Notes under the pieces: generated by a model
The model's input: only the letters and a program-made list of their open reading frames with translations
The model's database searches: none
Told to the model about the DNA's origin: nothing
Made by a program: the position numbers and the translations under genes
NCBI RefSeq assembly: GCF_004216555.1
Contig: NZ_SGWQ01000011.1
Span: 203,532 to 267,531, forward strand
Direction: 5' to 3'
DNA: 64,000 bases
Source: Herbihabitans rhizosphaerae
GTDB lineage: Bacteria > Actinomycetota > Actinomycetes > Mycobacteriales > Pseudonocardiaceae
Shown: one piece after another, positions 17,656 through 28,269 of the stretch
Position numbering within the stretch: position 1 is the first letter of the stretch
Layout of the letters: every line of letters starts with the position of its first letter

Positions 17656-19653
17656 ATGTTCAACCGAGTACTGATCGCCAACCGCGGCGAGATCGCCGTC
17701 CGGGTCGCGAAGACGTTGCGGGACATGGGAATCCGCTCGATCGCGGTGTACTCCGACGCGGACGCCGACGCGCAGCACGTGCGCGCGGCGGACGAGGCGG
17801 TGCGGATCGGACCGGCAGCCGCGCTGGAGAGCTACCTGTCCATCGAGCGGATCATCGACGCGGCGCGGGAGACCGGCGCGCAGGCCGTGCACCCCGGCTA
17901 CGGGTTCCTCGCCGAGAACGCGAAGTTCGCCCGCGCCTGCGCCGACGCCGGGCTGACGTTCATCGGCCCGCCGGTCGCCGCGATCGAGGCGATGGGCGAC
18001 AAGATCCGCGCCAAGCAGGCCATGGTCGCCGCCGGAGTGCCGGTCGTCCCCGGCCGCACCGAGCACGGCATGTCCGACGACGATCTGGCCGCAGCGGCCG
18101 AGGAGATCGGCTACCCGGTGCTGCTCAAGCCGTCCGCGGGCGGCGGCGGCAAGGGCATGCGGCTGGTGTCCGAAGTGGACGGTCTGGCCGGCGCGATCAC
18201 CTCGGCGCGGCGCGAGGCGCGTGGCGCGTTCGGCGACGACACGCTGCTGATCGAGCGGTTCGTGATCCGGCCGAGGCACATCGAGATCCAGGTCCTCGCC
18301 GACTCCCACGGCAACGTGATCCACCTGGGCGAGCGCGAGTGCTCGCTGCAGCGGCGGCACCAGAAGATCGTCGAGGAGGCGCCGTCCCCGCTGCTGGACG
18401 CCGCCACGCGCGAGCGGATGGGCGCCGCGGCGGTGGAGGCGGCCAGGGCGGTCGACTACGTGGGCGCCGGCACGGTGGAGTTCATCGTGTCCGCCGACCG
18501 CCCCGACGAGTTCTTCTTCATGGAGATGAACACCCGGCTGCAGGTGGAGCACCCCGTCACCGAGATGATCACCAACGTCGACCTGGTCGAGCAGCAGGTG
18601 AAGGTGGCCGCCGGCGAGACGCTCGATGCCTATGTGCGGCAGGTGCGGTTCCGCGGCCACGCGATCGAGGCGCGGGTGTACGCCGAGGACCCGGCGGCCG
18701 GATTCCTGCCGACCGGCGGCACGGTGATCGGCCTGTCCCAGCCCGACGACGTGCGGATCGACTCGGCCCTGCGCGTGGGCACCGTGGTCGGCTCGGACTA
18801 CGACCCGATGCTGGCGAAGGTGATCACCTGGGGCGCCGACCGTGCCGAGGCACTGGCCAAGCTGGACGCCGCGCTGGGCCGGATGAGCGTGCGCGGCGTG
18901 GTCACCAATATCGGCTTCCTGCGCGCGCTGCTGCGTGACTCCGACGTCCGGTCCGGCACGCTGGACACCGAGCTGGTCGCCCGAAAGCTGGACGAACTCC
19001 TGAACGCACCTGGGGCGACACAAGAAGTTTCGGACGAGGTGTTCGTCGCCGCGGCACTCGACGAGCTGATCGGCATGCGGCCGTCCGGCGAGGTCGTGGA
19101 CCCGTGGGCGCTGCCCACCGGATGGCGGATCGGCGGCGCGGTCGGCACCACGTTCCCGCTGCGGTGCGGCGGCCGGCAGGTGACCGTCGTGGTCACCGGG
19201 ACGCCCGACGCGGCCACCGTCCGCCTGGACGACGGCGATCCCGTCGCCGTGTCGGCCGACCGCGACGGAACCGTGTTGTCGTTGACTCACAACGGAAAGC
19301 GACGGCGGTTCGAACGCTCGCTGGACCCGGCGAGCCACACCCTGTGGCTGTCCGCCGACGAGCTGGGTACCTGGGCGGTCGAGGAGCACTCGATCCTGGA
19401 GATCGGATCGTCCACATCGGACAGTGGCGGCCCGGTCACCAGCCCGATGCCGGGCACCGTGCTCGCGGTGAGCGCCAAGGTCGGCGACACCGTCACGGCC
19501 GGCACCGCGCTGCTCGTGGTCGAGGCGATGAAGATGGAGCACACCATCACCGCACCGGTCGACGGTGTGCTCACTGAGCTGAATGTGCAAGCGGGCCAAC
19601 AGGTCTCGCTGAATCAACCCCTTGCCGTGGTCACCCCACCGGAGGAAAGATGA
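17656..19653 (+). CDS. accA1: acyl-CoA carboxylase alpha subunit (biotin carboxylase + BCCP)
   Basis: 665 residues. The N-terminal biotin carboxylase (1-450) starts [16 protein letters not shown] and has the ATP-grasp loop [11 protein letters not shown] and [14 protein letters not shown]. The C-terminal biotin carrier has VEAMKMEH, with the biotinyl Lys near residue 626. It carboxylates its own biotin using ATP and bicarbonate and passes CO2 to the beta subunit. It starts two bases after the beta-subunit stop, and its stop overlaps the next start. Confidence 0.95.
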   Translation: MFNRVLIANRGEIAVRVAKTLRDMGIRSIAVYSDADADAQHVRAADEAVRIGPAAALESYLSIERIIDAARETGAQAVHPGYGFLAENAKFARACADAGLTFIGPPVAAIEAMGDKIRAKQAMVAAGVPVVPGRTEHGMSDDDLAAAAEEIGYPVLLKPSAGGGGKGMRLVSEVDGLAGAITSARREARGAFGDDTLLIERFVIRPRHIEIQVLADSHGNVIHLGERECSLQRRHQKIVEEAPSPLLDAATRERMGAAAVEAARAVDYVGAGTVEFIVSADRPDEFFFMEMNTRLQVEHPVTEMITNVDLVEQQVKVAAGETLDAYVRQVRFRGHAIEARVYAEDPAAGFLPTGGTVIGLSQPDDVRIDSALRVGTVVGSDYDPMLAKVITWGADRAEALAKLDAALGRMSVRGVVTNIGFLRALLRDSDVRSGTLDTELVARKLDELLNAPGATQEVSDEVFVAAALDELIGMRPSGEVVDPWALPTGWRIGGAVGTTFPLRCGGRQVTVVVTGTPDAATVRLDDGDPVAVSADRDGTVLSLTHNGKRRRFERSLDPASHTLWLSADELGTWAVEEHSILEIGSSTSDSGGPVTSPMPGTVLAVSAKVGDTVTAGTALLVVEAMKMEHTITAPVDGVLTELNVQAGQQVSLNQPLAVVTPPEER

Positions 19654-20804
19654 TCGACCTGAGGCTCGACGAGGAGCACGAGGCACTGAGAAAGACCGTC
19701 CAGGAGTTCGCCCGCGACGAGGTCGCCCCGGTGATCGGGGACTTCTACGAGCGCGAGGAGTTCCCGTACGAGATCGTCGCCAAGATGGGCCGCATGGGCC
19801 TGTTCGGCCTGCCCTTCTCCGAGGAGTACGGCGGCATGGGCGGCGACTACTTCGCGCTGTGCCTGGCGCTGGAAGAACTCGCGCGCGTCGACTCGTCGGT
19901 GGCGATCACACTGGAGGCGGGTGTCTCCCTCGGCGCGATGCCGATCTACCGGTTCGGCACCGCCGAGCAGAAGCAGCGCTGGCTGCCGCGGCTCACCACG
20001 GGGGAGCAGCTCGGCGCGTTCGGGCTCACCGAGCCGGGCGGCGGGTCGGACGCGGGCGCCACTCGCACCACCGCCAAGCTGGACGGCGACCACTGGGTGA
20101 TCAACGGCTCCAAGGCGTTCATCACCAACTCGGGTACCGACATCACCGAGCTGGTCACCGTCACCGCGGTGACCGACGTGAAACCCAACGGGCGCAAGGA
20201 GATCACCGCGATCGTCATCCCGTCCGGCACATCGGGCTTCACCGTGTCGAAGAAGTACTCCAAGGTCGGCTGGAACGCCTCGGACACCCGTGAGCTGGCC
20301 TTCGCCGACGTGCGGGTGCCGGCGGAGAACATCATCGGCGAGCAGGGGCGCGGGTACGCGCAGTTCCTGTCCATCCTGGACGAGGGACGGGTGGCGATCG
20401 CCGCGCTGTCCGTGGGTCTGGCCCAGGGGTGCGTCGACGAGTGCCTGCGCTACGTCGGCGAGCGCGAGGCGTTCGGCCACAAGATCGGCACCTACCAGGC
20501 GATCCAGTTCAAGATCGCCGACATGGAGGTGCGGGCGCACACCGCGCGGCTGGCGTACTACGCGGCGGCGGCCAAGATGCTGCGCGGCGAGCCGTTCAAG
20601 CGTGAGGCGGCGATCGCGAAGCTGGTGTCGTCCAACGCCGCCATGGACAACGCGCGCGAGGCCACGCAGATCTTCGGCGGGTACGGCTTCATGAACGAGT
20701 TCCCGGTCGGCCGGTTCTACCGCGACGCCAAGATCCTGGAGATCGGCGAGGGCACCAGCGAGGTGCAGCGGATGCTGATCGCGCGGGAACTTGGAGTGGG
20801 CTGA
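19650..20804 (+). CDS. acyl-CoA dehydrogenase (isovaleryl-CoA type)
   Basis: FAD enzyme of 384 residues that introduces the alpha-beta double bond into an acyl-CoA, here probably isovaleryl-CoA, the step before methylcrotonyl-CoA carboxylase. Motifs: [13 protein letters not shown], then [17 protein letters not shown], and the C-terminal [20 protein letters not shown] and [15 protein letters not shown]. It overlaps the alpha-subunit stop by four bases (ATGA), the last gene of the operon; a hairpin follows. Confidence 0.94.
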   Translation: MIDLRLDEEHEALRKTVQEFARDEVAPVIGDFYEREEFPYEIVAKMGRMGLFGLPFSEEYGGMGGDYFALCLALEELARVDSSVAITLEAGVSLGAMPIYRFGTAEQKQRWLPRLTTGEQLGAFGLTEPGGGSDAGATRTTAKLDGDHWVINGSKAFITNSGTDITELVTVTAVTDVKPNGRKEITAIVIPSGTSGFTVSKKYSKVGWNASDTRELAFADVRVPAENIIGEQGRGYAQFLSILDEGRVAIAALSVGLAQGCVDECLRYVGEREAFGHKIGTYQAIQFKIADMEVRAHTARLAYYAAAAKMLRGEPFKREAAIAKLVSSNAAMDNAREATQIFGGYGFMNEFPVGRFYRDAKILEIGEGTSEVQRMLIARELGVG

Positions 20805-20818
20805 CGGGCCGGCTCCGC

Positions 20819-20855
20819 CCGGGGTTTGACGGTCTTCAAGACCCACAAACCCCGG
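20819..20855 (+). terminator. hairpin terminator of the carboxylase operon
   Basis: CCGGGGTTTG and CAAACCCCGG arms enclosing an inner GGTCTT/AAGACC stem, fifteen bases after the dehydrogenase stop. No U-tract. Confidence 0.75.
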
Positions 20856-20945
20856 TCGGAGATGTCCACAACGACAGCAAACCCGGCCACAAGACCCTCC
20901 GAAGGACGGTTCACCGGCGTGGCGGCGCTCGCCACGCTGGTTCAC

Positions 20946-22793
20946 ATGCGCCCGTCCCGTCTCCTGCTGTGCGCGGCTATCGCGCTCGTGGCCGTTCCAG
21001 TGCCGCTGGCGTCCGCCGAGCCGCCGCCGTCCGACCGTCCCGTGCCGCCGCCGTGGCTGAAGATGGCCGACGGCATGAGCCAGCCGCAGTTCGCCACGGC
21101 CGACGCGATCGACGAGGTCGCGTTCGTCGAGACCACTGTGGACAGTGACAAGGACGGCAAGAAGGATCGCGTCCGAGTGACGGTCGAGCGGCCCGCCGTC
21201 GCGCCGGGCGCCAAGGTGCCGGTGCTGTTCGAGCACAGCCCCTACCGGTACGGCACCAACCCGAACGCGCCGAACCACAACGTGGACGTGGACCGGTTGC
21301 CACAGGAGGACATCCGGCCGAACGGTCCGGCCGGCGACGGGCGCACCAGGACCGGGAAAATGGGCACCTCCGCCGTGGACACCGACTACTGGGTGAGCCG
21401 CGGCTACGCCACCGTGCTCGGCGAGAGCATCGGCACGGCCGGATCGGACGGCTGCCCGACGGTCGGCGACATGAACGAGGCACTGGCCGGCAAGGCGATC
21501 ATCGACTGGCTCAACGGGCGCGCGCCCGCGTGGAACGAGGCCGGCGAGCCGGTGACGGCGGACTGGTCCACCGGCGATGTCGCGATGACCGGAGTCTCCT
21601 ACGACGGCACGCTGCCGAACATGATCGCGACCACCGGCGTCGAGGGCCTGCGCACGATCATCCCGATCTCGGCCATCTCGAACTGGTACGACTACTACCG
21701 CGCCGGAGGCCTGGTGCGCGCGCCGCACTCGAACGAGTCCGGCACCGGCACCAACTCCTTCCAGGGCGAGGACCTCAGCGTGCTCGCCGAGTTCGTCCAG
21801 GGCGAGGATCGCCTCAAGAAGTGCAAGGCGGTGACCGACGGCCTGCGCACGATCCAGGACCGGCACACCGGCGACTACAGCGCCGACTGGAAGGAGCGCG
21901 ACTACCTCCAGCGCGCCAACGGCGTCAAGGCGAGCGTGTTCGTAGTGCACGGGCTCGAGGACTACAACGTGATGCCGACGGCGTTCGCGTCGTGGTGGGA
22001 AGCGTTGCGGCGCAACAACGTTCCGCGCAAGATCTGGCTGCACAACGGCGGCCACGGCGGCCCGCAGGGCGGTGGCTATCAGCAGACGCTCACCAAGTGG
22101 ATGGACCACTGGCTGTTCGGCGTGGACAACGGGATCATGGACGAGCCGCTCGCCGACGTGCAGCGGCCCGCGGGCGACTACGTGAAGTCGGCTGACTGGC
22201 CGGTCCCGGACAGCCGGGACACGACCCTGCACCTGTCCGCGCCCAACGCGACCGACCCCGGCGCGCTGCGTCCCGCGCCCGGTGGCCCGGCCGACGTGCG
22301 GCAGAGCTTCGTGGACAAGGGCCGCGAGCTGAACACCGACAAGGCACTCGTGCCGAATCCGGACACGGCGAACCCGAACCGGCTGGTGTACCTGTCCGAG
22401 CCGCTCGGCAAGGAGGCACACCTGAGCGGCACGCCGTCGGTGTCGGTGAAGGTGTCCGTGGACAACCGGTTCGCCGCCAACCTGACTGCCGTGCTGGTGG
22501 ACTACGGCCCGGCCGGCTCGACGGCGGCACCGGTCGTGGTCACCCGTGGCTGGGCCGATCCGCAGAACCGCGAGTCGCTCGACGCGAGCAAGCCGATCGA
22601 GCAGGGCACGGAGTACCCGGTCGGCTGGAAGCTCGAGCCCGACGACCACGTGTTCGCCCAAGGCCACCGGATCGGCCTGGTGATCGTGTCGACCGATCAG
22701 CAGTTCACCCTGCGGCCCACGTCGGGCACGAAACTGAGCGTGACACCGGCCGGTAGCTCGCTCGTTCTGCCGGTCGTCGGCGGGTTGGGCTGA
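20946..22793 (+). CDS. secreted Xaa-Pro dipeptidyl-peptidase-like hydrolase (S15/CocE)
   Basis: 615 residues. Signal peptide (1-24, cleavage after PLASA), then an S15/CocE alpha/beta-hydrolase domain and a C-terminal jelly-roll-like domain (about 440-615). The Ser nucleophile is S218 in GVSYDGT, the Asp is in [11 protein letters not shown] and the His in [11 protein letters not shown]. It releases Xaa-Pro dipeptides or hydrolyses esters/amides outside the cell. ATG 20946 gives the signal peptide; the upstream extension in frame is not coding. It is closely similar to the next gene, a tandem duplication. Confidence 0.9.
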   Translation: MRPSRLLLCAAIALVAVPVPLASAEPPPSDRPVPPPWLKMADGMSQPQFATADAIDEVAFVETTVDSDKDGKKDRVRVTVERPAVAPGAKVPVLFEHSPYRYGTNPNAPNHNVDVDRLPQEDIRPNGPAGDGRTRTGKMGTSAVDTDYWVSRGYATVLGESIGTAGSDGCPTVGDMNEALAGKAIIDWLNGRAPAWNEAGEPVTADWSTGDVAMTGVSYDGTLPNMIATTGVEGLRTIIPISAISNWYDYYRAGGLVRAPHSNESGTGTNSFQGEDLSVLAEFVQGEDRLKKCKAVTDGLRTIQDRHTGDYSADWKERDYLQRANGVKASVFVVHGLEDYNVMPTAFASWWEALRRNNVPRKIWLHNGGHGGPQGGGYQQTLTKWMDHWLFGVDNGIMDEPLADVQRPAGDYVKSADWPVPDSRDTTLHLSAPNATDPGALRPAPGGPADVRQSFVDKGRELNTDKALVPNPDTANPNRLVYLSEPLGKEAHLSGTPSVSVKVSVDNRFAANLTAVLVDYGPAGSTAAPVVVTRGWADPQNRESLDASKPIEQGTEYPVGWKLEPDDHVFAQGHRIGLVIVSTDQQFTLRPTSGTKLSVTPAGSSLVLPVVGGLG

Positions 22794-22862
22794 TCAGTCG
22801 CTCGACTCCGGGCCGTTCGTGATTCAGGATGTTCTGGATCACGAGCCAACGGAGGTTCGCAC

Positions 22863-24681
22863 ATGCGCCGGTTCGCCGTACTGGGAATTGCCCTGGCACT
22901 CGTCGGAGTGCCAGCGTCGATCGCTACCGCCGCGCCACCGGATCGGCCCACGCCGCCGCCGTGGCTCAAGATCGTCGACGGGGTGAGCGCGCCGCAGTTC
23001 TCGCTGGACGAGGCGATCGAGGAGACGCTCTTCGTCGAGTCCACTGTGGACAGTGATCTGGACGGCAAGCGGGACCGGGTGCGGCTGCGCCTGTCCCGGC
23101 CGAAGGAGACCAGCACGCAGGGCATCAAGGTGCCGGTGGTCTTCGAACAGAGCCCGTACCGGTTCGGCACGAATCCCAACGCGGCCAACCACAACGTGGA
23201 CTACGACGTGCTGCCGCAGGAGTTCATCCAGCCCCGGATCGCCGGCGCGGACACCGGCGTCCGGACGGCGAAGGCCGATCTGCCCGGCTCGCTGGACAAC
23301 TACTGGGTGCCGCGCGGCTACGCCGTGGTGCTCGGCGAGAGCATCGGCACGGCCGGCTCGGACGGCTGCCCGACGGTCGGCGACCGGAACGAGACGCTCG
23401 GCACCAAGGCGATCATCGACTGGCTGAACGGGCGCGCGCCCGCGTGGAACGAGGCCGGCGCACCGGTGTCGGCCGGCTGGACCACCGGCGACGTCGGCAT
23501 GATCGGCACCTCGTACAACGGCACGCTGCCCAACCAGGTCGCCACCACGGGCGTGGAAGGTCTGCGCACGATCGTGCCGGTATCGGCGATCGCCAGTTGG
23601 TACGACTATTACCGCGCCAACGGCCTGGTGCGCGCGCCGCACTCGGCCAAGTCCGGCGTCGGCGTGAACGGCTTCCAGGGCGAGGATCTGGACGTGCTCG
23701 CCGAGTTCGTCCAGGGCGAGTCCCGGCTGGAGAAGTGTCGCCACGTGACCGATCGGCTGCGCGAGATCCAGGACCGCACGACTGGCGATTACAGCGCGGA
23801 CTGGAAGGAGCGGGACTACCTGCACCGGGCGCGCGGCGTGAAGTCCAGCGTGTTCGTGGTGCACGGGCTCGAGGACTACAACGTGATGCCGACGGCGTTC
23901 GCGTCCTGGTGGGAATCGTTGCGGCGCAACAACGTTCCGCGCAAGATCTGGCTGCACAACGGCGGGCACGGCGGTCCGCAGGGTGTCACCGACTACCAGC
24001 GCACGCTCAACCGCTGGATGGACCACTGGCTGTTCGGCGTACCCAATGGAGTCATGGACGACCCGCGCGCCGACGTGCAGCGGCCGGCCGGCGACTACGT
24101 GAAGTCGGCCGACTGGCCGGTGCCCGGCAGCCGGGACACCACGCTGCATCTGGGCGCCACCAACGCATCCGAGCCGGGCACGCTGTCGCCGAAGCCGCAG
24201 CAGGGCGGGCCGAAGCCGCGGCAGAGCTTCACCGACCGCGGGCGCGAGCTGAACACCGACACCGCGCTGCTGCCGAACCCGGACGCCGCGAACCCGAACC
24301 GGCTGATCTATCTGTCGCAGCCGCTGCCCGCCGAAGCGCATCTGAGCGGCACGCCGTCGGTGGCGCTGCGCGCGTCCGTGGACAACCGGTACGCGGCGAA
24401 CCTGACTGCGGTACTCATCGACTACGGCCCGCCGGGCAGCGCCGCGCCGCCGGTGATGGTCACCCGAGGGTGGACCGACGTGCAGAATCGCCGGTCGGTC
24501 GACAAGAGCACGCCGATCCAGCAGGGCACCGAGTACACGTTCGACTGGAAGCTGGAGCCGGACGACTACGTCTTCCCGGCCGGCCACCGGATCGGCCTGG
24601 TGATCGTGTCCACCGATCAGGAGTACACGCTGCGCCCACTGCCCGGCACCGCGCTCACCGTGAACCCGGCGCGCAGCACGG

Positions 24682-24704
<23 letters not shown>
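22863..24704 (+). CDS. secreted Xaa-Pro dipeptidyl-peptidase-like hydrolase (S15/CocE), paralogue
   Basis: 613 residues, same design as the gene before it: signal peptide [20 protein letters not shown], then [10 protein letters not shown] around the Ser, [11 protein letters not shown] with the Asp and [10 protein letters not shown] with the His. ACGGAGG precedes the ATG. Long blocks are nearly identical to the first copy (for example the segment around [19 protein letters not shown]), while the N-terminal thirds differ more. Its end overlaps the convergent aldo/keto reductase by 23 bases. Confidence 0.9.
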
Positions 24705-25692
<988 letters not shown>

Positions 25693-25757
25693 TGGCCACT
25701 CCGTTCGCCGGCGACGAATTCGTCACGTCCGACGTTGTCAGCTGCCGGTCTCGGCGG

Positions 25758-25802
25758 CCAATACCCGTTGCCATGCCGCGATGGAATGAGAACGGGTATT
25801 GG
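25758..25802. promoter_or_regulatory. perfect 12-bp dyad between divergent genes
   Basis: CCAATACCCGTT (25758-25769) and AACGGGTATTGG (25791-25802), arms perfect, 21-bp spacer, centres 33 bp apart (about three helical turns). It lies midway in the 142-bp divergent gap and so could be an operator pair for a dimer on one DNA face, or a hairpin in a leader. Confidence 0.6.
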
Positions 25803-25834
25803 ACCGCGATCGGGCCGGCTGATTGCCTCGGTTC

Positions 25835-26398
25835 ATGGACGAGAACTCGACAGCCACCAATCAGGACGGGATCAGCCGGGCGACGCTGCTCCGCGGAGCA
25901 GCGCTGAGTGTCGCGGGAGCGGTCGGCTTGGGATTGGCCGGACAGACACCAGCGGGTGCGGCGGGCCGGAGCGAACACCCGAATGTGCGCCTCATCCGCG
26001 ATTACTACGCCGCCTATGCCAGCGGTGACCTCGACGCGTTGCGCCGGTTCTTCGCTCAGGACATCACGTGGACGATTCCCGGGCACCACCCGCTGGCGGG
26101 TGTCAAGAAAGGGACCGACGAGGTGCTCGCGTTCTTCGCCGAACTCGGCAAGGCGGGCTTTCGGGCCGAGACGATCTTCCTCGCGGCCGACGGCGACTGG
26201 GTGGTCGACGTGCACCGCGGATGGAGCACGACACCCGAGGGGCTGGACACGTTCTGGGCGCTCGCCTTTCGCATTCGGGGTCGCAGGATCGCGGAGGCGA
26301 TCAACTTTCCCGGCGACCAACACGCCGCCGACGCCTTCTTCTGGCGCAGTTACCCCCTCGCCCCGCTGCCCGACCGTCTTGCCAACCCGGCGAGCTAA
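25835..26398 (+). CDS. exported SnoaL-like protein
   Basis: 187 residues. The N-terminal region has RATLLRGAALSVAGAVGLGL, a Tat-like signal that has lost the twin-Arg pair, and then a SnoaL/ketosteroid-isomerase cone: HPNVRLIRDYYAAYASGDLD with ITWTIPGHHPLAGV. ATG 25835 chosen over a TTG at 25823. Role unknown; neighbours suggest a stress or metabolite function. Stop overlaps the sigma factor stop by four bases. Confidence 0.8.
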   Translation: MDENSTATNQDGISRATLLRGAALSVAGAVGLGLAGQTPAGAAGRSEHPNVRLIRDYYAAYASGDLDALRRFFAQDITWTIPGHHPLAGVKKGTDEVLAFFAELGKAGFRAETIFLAADGDWVVDVHRGWSTTPEGLDTFWALAFRIRGRRIAEAINFPGDQHAADAFFWRSYPLAPLPDRLANPAS

Positions 26399-27183
26399 GG
26401 GTTCTGCTCGTCCTGGAGTCGCCGGCGGAGGCGTTCGAGGGTGCGCGACAGCAGGCGGGACACGTGCATCTGGGAGATCCCGATGCGCTCGGCGATCTGC
26501 GTCTGTGTCATGTTGCGGAAGAATCGCAGCGCGAGAATGTGGCGCTCCCGCTCGGGCAGTTCGCGCACCAGCGGCTCCAGCGACTCGTGGTACTCGACGC
26601 CCTCCAGCGCCGGGTCCTCCTCGCCGATGCGGTCGCGCAGCGGGGTGACCTCGTCGTCGGCGCCGCCGCGCACCTCGTCCAGCGACACCGAGTGGTACGC
26701 CGCGCTCGCCTCCAGCCCCTCGTAGACCTGCTCCTTGGTCATCCCGAGGTGCTCGGCGATCTCGCTCGGCTTCGGTGCGCGCCCGAGCCGCTGGGACAGT
26801 TCCGCGCTGGCCGCGCTGACCGACAGGTGCAACTCCTTGAGCCGGCGCGGAACCCGGACCGACCAACTGGTGTCCCGGAAGTGCCGGCGGACCTCGCCCA
26901 TGATCGTCGGCACGGCGAAGGACAGGAAGTCCGAGCCGCGCTCCGGGTCGAACCGGTCCACCGCGTTGATCAACCCGACGGTGGCCACCTGGGTCAGGTC
27001 GTCGCGCGGCTCACCCCGGTTGCCGAACCTGGCCGCGATGTGCTGCGCGAGCGGAAGATGTTCGGTGACAAGGGTTTCCCGCAACTCGGCACGCTTCGGG
27101 TCGGACTCGGGCAGCGCGGCCAGCTCGCCGAACAGCGGCGCGAGATGCGCGTAGTCCCCGGTGTGCTCCTTGGCACCGGTCAC
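26395..27183 (-). CDS. SigF/SigB-type sigma factor
   Basis: 262 residues: sigma region 2 DDLTQVATVGLINAVDRFDP, region 3 APKPSEIAEHLGMTKEQVYE, region 4 TQIAERIGISQMHVSRLLSR. Alternative sigma factor for stress or development, held by the RsbW-type anti-sigma kinase encoded just upstream. GTG 27183 overlaps that gene's stop by four bases. Family usual length (about 260) is met. Confidence 0.94.
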   Translation of the reverse strand: MTGAKEHTGDYAHLAPLFGELAALPESDPKRAELRETLVTEHLPLAQHIAARFGNRGEPRDDLTQVATVGLINAVDRFDPERGSDFLSFAVPTIMGEVRRHFRDTSWSVRVPRRLKELHLSVSAASAELSQRLGRAPKPSEIAEHLGMTKEQVYEGLEASAAYHSVSLDEVRGGADDEVTPLRDRIGEEDPALEGVEYHESLEPLVRELPERERHILALRFFRNMTQTQIAERIGISQMHVSRLLSRTLERLRRRLQDEQNP

Positions 27184-27605
27184 GTGGTGGCCGTTCTGTT
27201 CTTGGCGATGTCGACCTGGATCACGTAGTGGCCGTCGACGGACTCCAGTCGGGTGCTGACCGAGTCGGTCAACGTGGTGAGCACGGTCCACCCGAACGAG
27301 TCACGCTTGGGCAGATCGTCGTTGTGCGAGGTCACCCTCACGCACGCCTCGATACGGTCGGGTGACAGCCGGAAGACGCAATCCATGGCCGAGCCGGGGA
27401 CCGCGCGCACGATCAGGTCCGTGCACACCTCGTCGACGGCGAGCTTCAGGTCGGCGATCGCGTCGATGTCGAAGTCGGCGCCCATCGCGATGTGGGCGGC
27501 CACCGCACGGACGACGGACAGGTGCTCGAGCTGGGCGCCAAGTCTCAACTCGACCTGGTCAACCAACTCGGCTTCCTCGGTCAGCGTCGACTCAGGGTCG
27601 CCCAC
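27180..27605 (-). CDS. RsbW-type anti-sigma factor (serine kinase)
   Basis: 141 residues with a GHKL ATPase fold. N-box VDEVCTDLI has Asp where many relatives have Asn; the G-box is KRDSFGWTVLTTL. It binds the sigma factor and phosphorylates the STAS antagonist. GTG 27605 is chosen because GAGGAG ends five to six bases before it; the GTG two codons upstream would put the ribosome site too close. Organisation STAS, kinase, sigma matches the rsbV-rsbW-sigF layout. Confidence 0.9.
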   Translation of the reverse strand: MGDPESTLTEEAELVDQVELRLGAQLEHLSVVRAVAAHIAMGADFDIDAIADLKLAVDEVCTDLIVRAVPGSAMDCVFRLSPDRIEACVRVTSHNDDLPKRDSFGWTVLTTLTDSVSTRLESVDGHYVIQVDIAKNRTATT

Positions 27606-27662
27606 GGTCACTCCTCGTCGCACTCGTGCCACCGTCCGGTCCGACAGCGGCACGAACGTACC

Positions 27663-28046
27663 TCAGCCGGCGACCGTCCACGGGACAACCGGCGACACGG
27701 CCGCCAACGCCTTACCGACCGTGGGGTACACCGGAAGCTGTTGATCCAAACCCGTCGCTTGCAGTGGCCTGCGCACCGCGTGTCCCGCGGCGACCAGCGA
27801 CCAGCGCAGCCCGCCTCGGGACGCGCGCCGCTTGATGTCCAGCAGCGCGGCGAGTCCGGACGCGCTGAGGAATCGGACCGCGTCGAGATCGAGGACGAAG
27901 TGTCGAGAGGACCGCAGCTGTTGATCGACGCAGTCGCGCAAGACGGGCTCGGTCAGGGCGTCGACCTCTCCGGAGACGTGGGCAAGCACCACGCCGTCCG
28001 GCCGCGGCTCGACATCGATCTTGATGTTCGGATGCTCGGAGTTCAC
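27663..28046 (-). CDS. STAS-domain anti-sigma factor antagonist
   Basis: 127 residues; STAS fold with the phosphorylatable Ser in RFLSASGLAALLDI. When unphosphorylated it would sequester the anti-sigma kinase and free the sigma factor. GTG 28046 has AAGGAG seven bases upstream (start MNSEHPNIKIDVE-like, Val as Met). 57 bases separate it from the kinase gene. Confidence 0.9.
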   Translation of the reverse strand: MNSEHPNIKIDVEPRPDGVVLAHVSGEVDALTEPVLRDCVDQQLRSSRHFVLDLDAVRFLSASGLAALLDIKRRASRGGLRWSLVAAGHAVRRPLQATGLDQQLPVYPTVGKALAAVSPVVPWTVAG

Positions 28047-28156
28047 GTCCTGCTCCTTGCGTTGTGCGGACACGTGCTCGGGGAGACCGTGAACCGTCCA
28101 ACGCAGGCGACGGGAGCACGCTACATCGCAGCGCCTCCACAGGGGGACAGCTCAGC

Positions 28157-28184
28157 TACTCCCCGTGCGGCTGTCTGCTCAACC
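28157..28184 (-). promoter_or_regulatory. possible SigF-type promoter before the STAS gene
   Basis: On the minus strand GGTT is followed, after a spacer in the usual range, by GGGGAGTA, close to the SigF/SigB pattern GTTT-N15-GGGTA. About 110 bases before the STAS start. Suggests autoregulation of the module; weak evidence. Confidence 0.3.
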
Positions 28185-28269
28185 GCTCTTTTCACCGTAC
28201 AAGCTCGTGGCTCAGAGACAACCCGTGGCGACCGATCGTGAAGGATTTCCTCCGTTCAGGGGTGACCCC

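Noticed and set aside
19614..22667. Minus-strand open frame of over 1000 codons opposite the peptidase and dehydrogenase genes
   Set aside because: A stop-free antisense frame caused by codon bias; the plus-strand genes have clear motifs.
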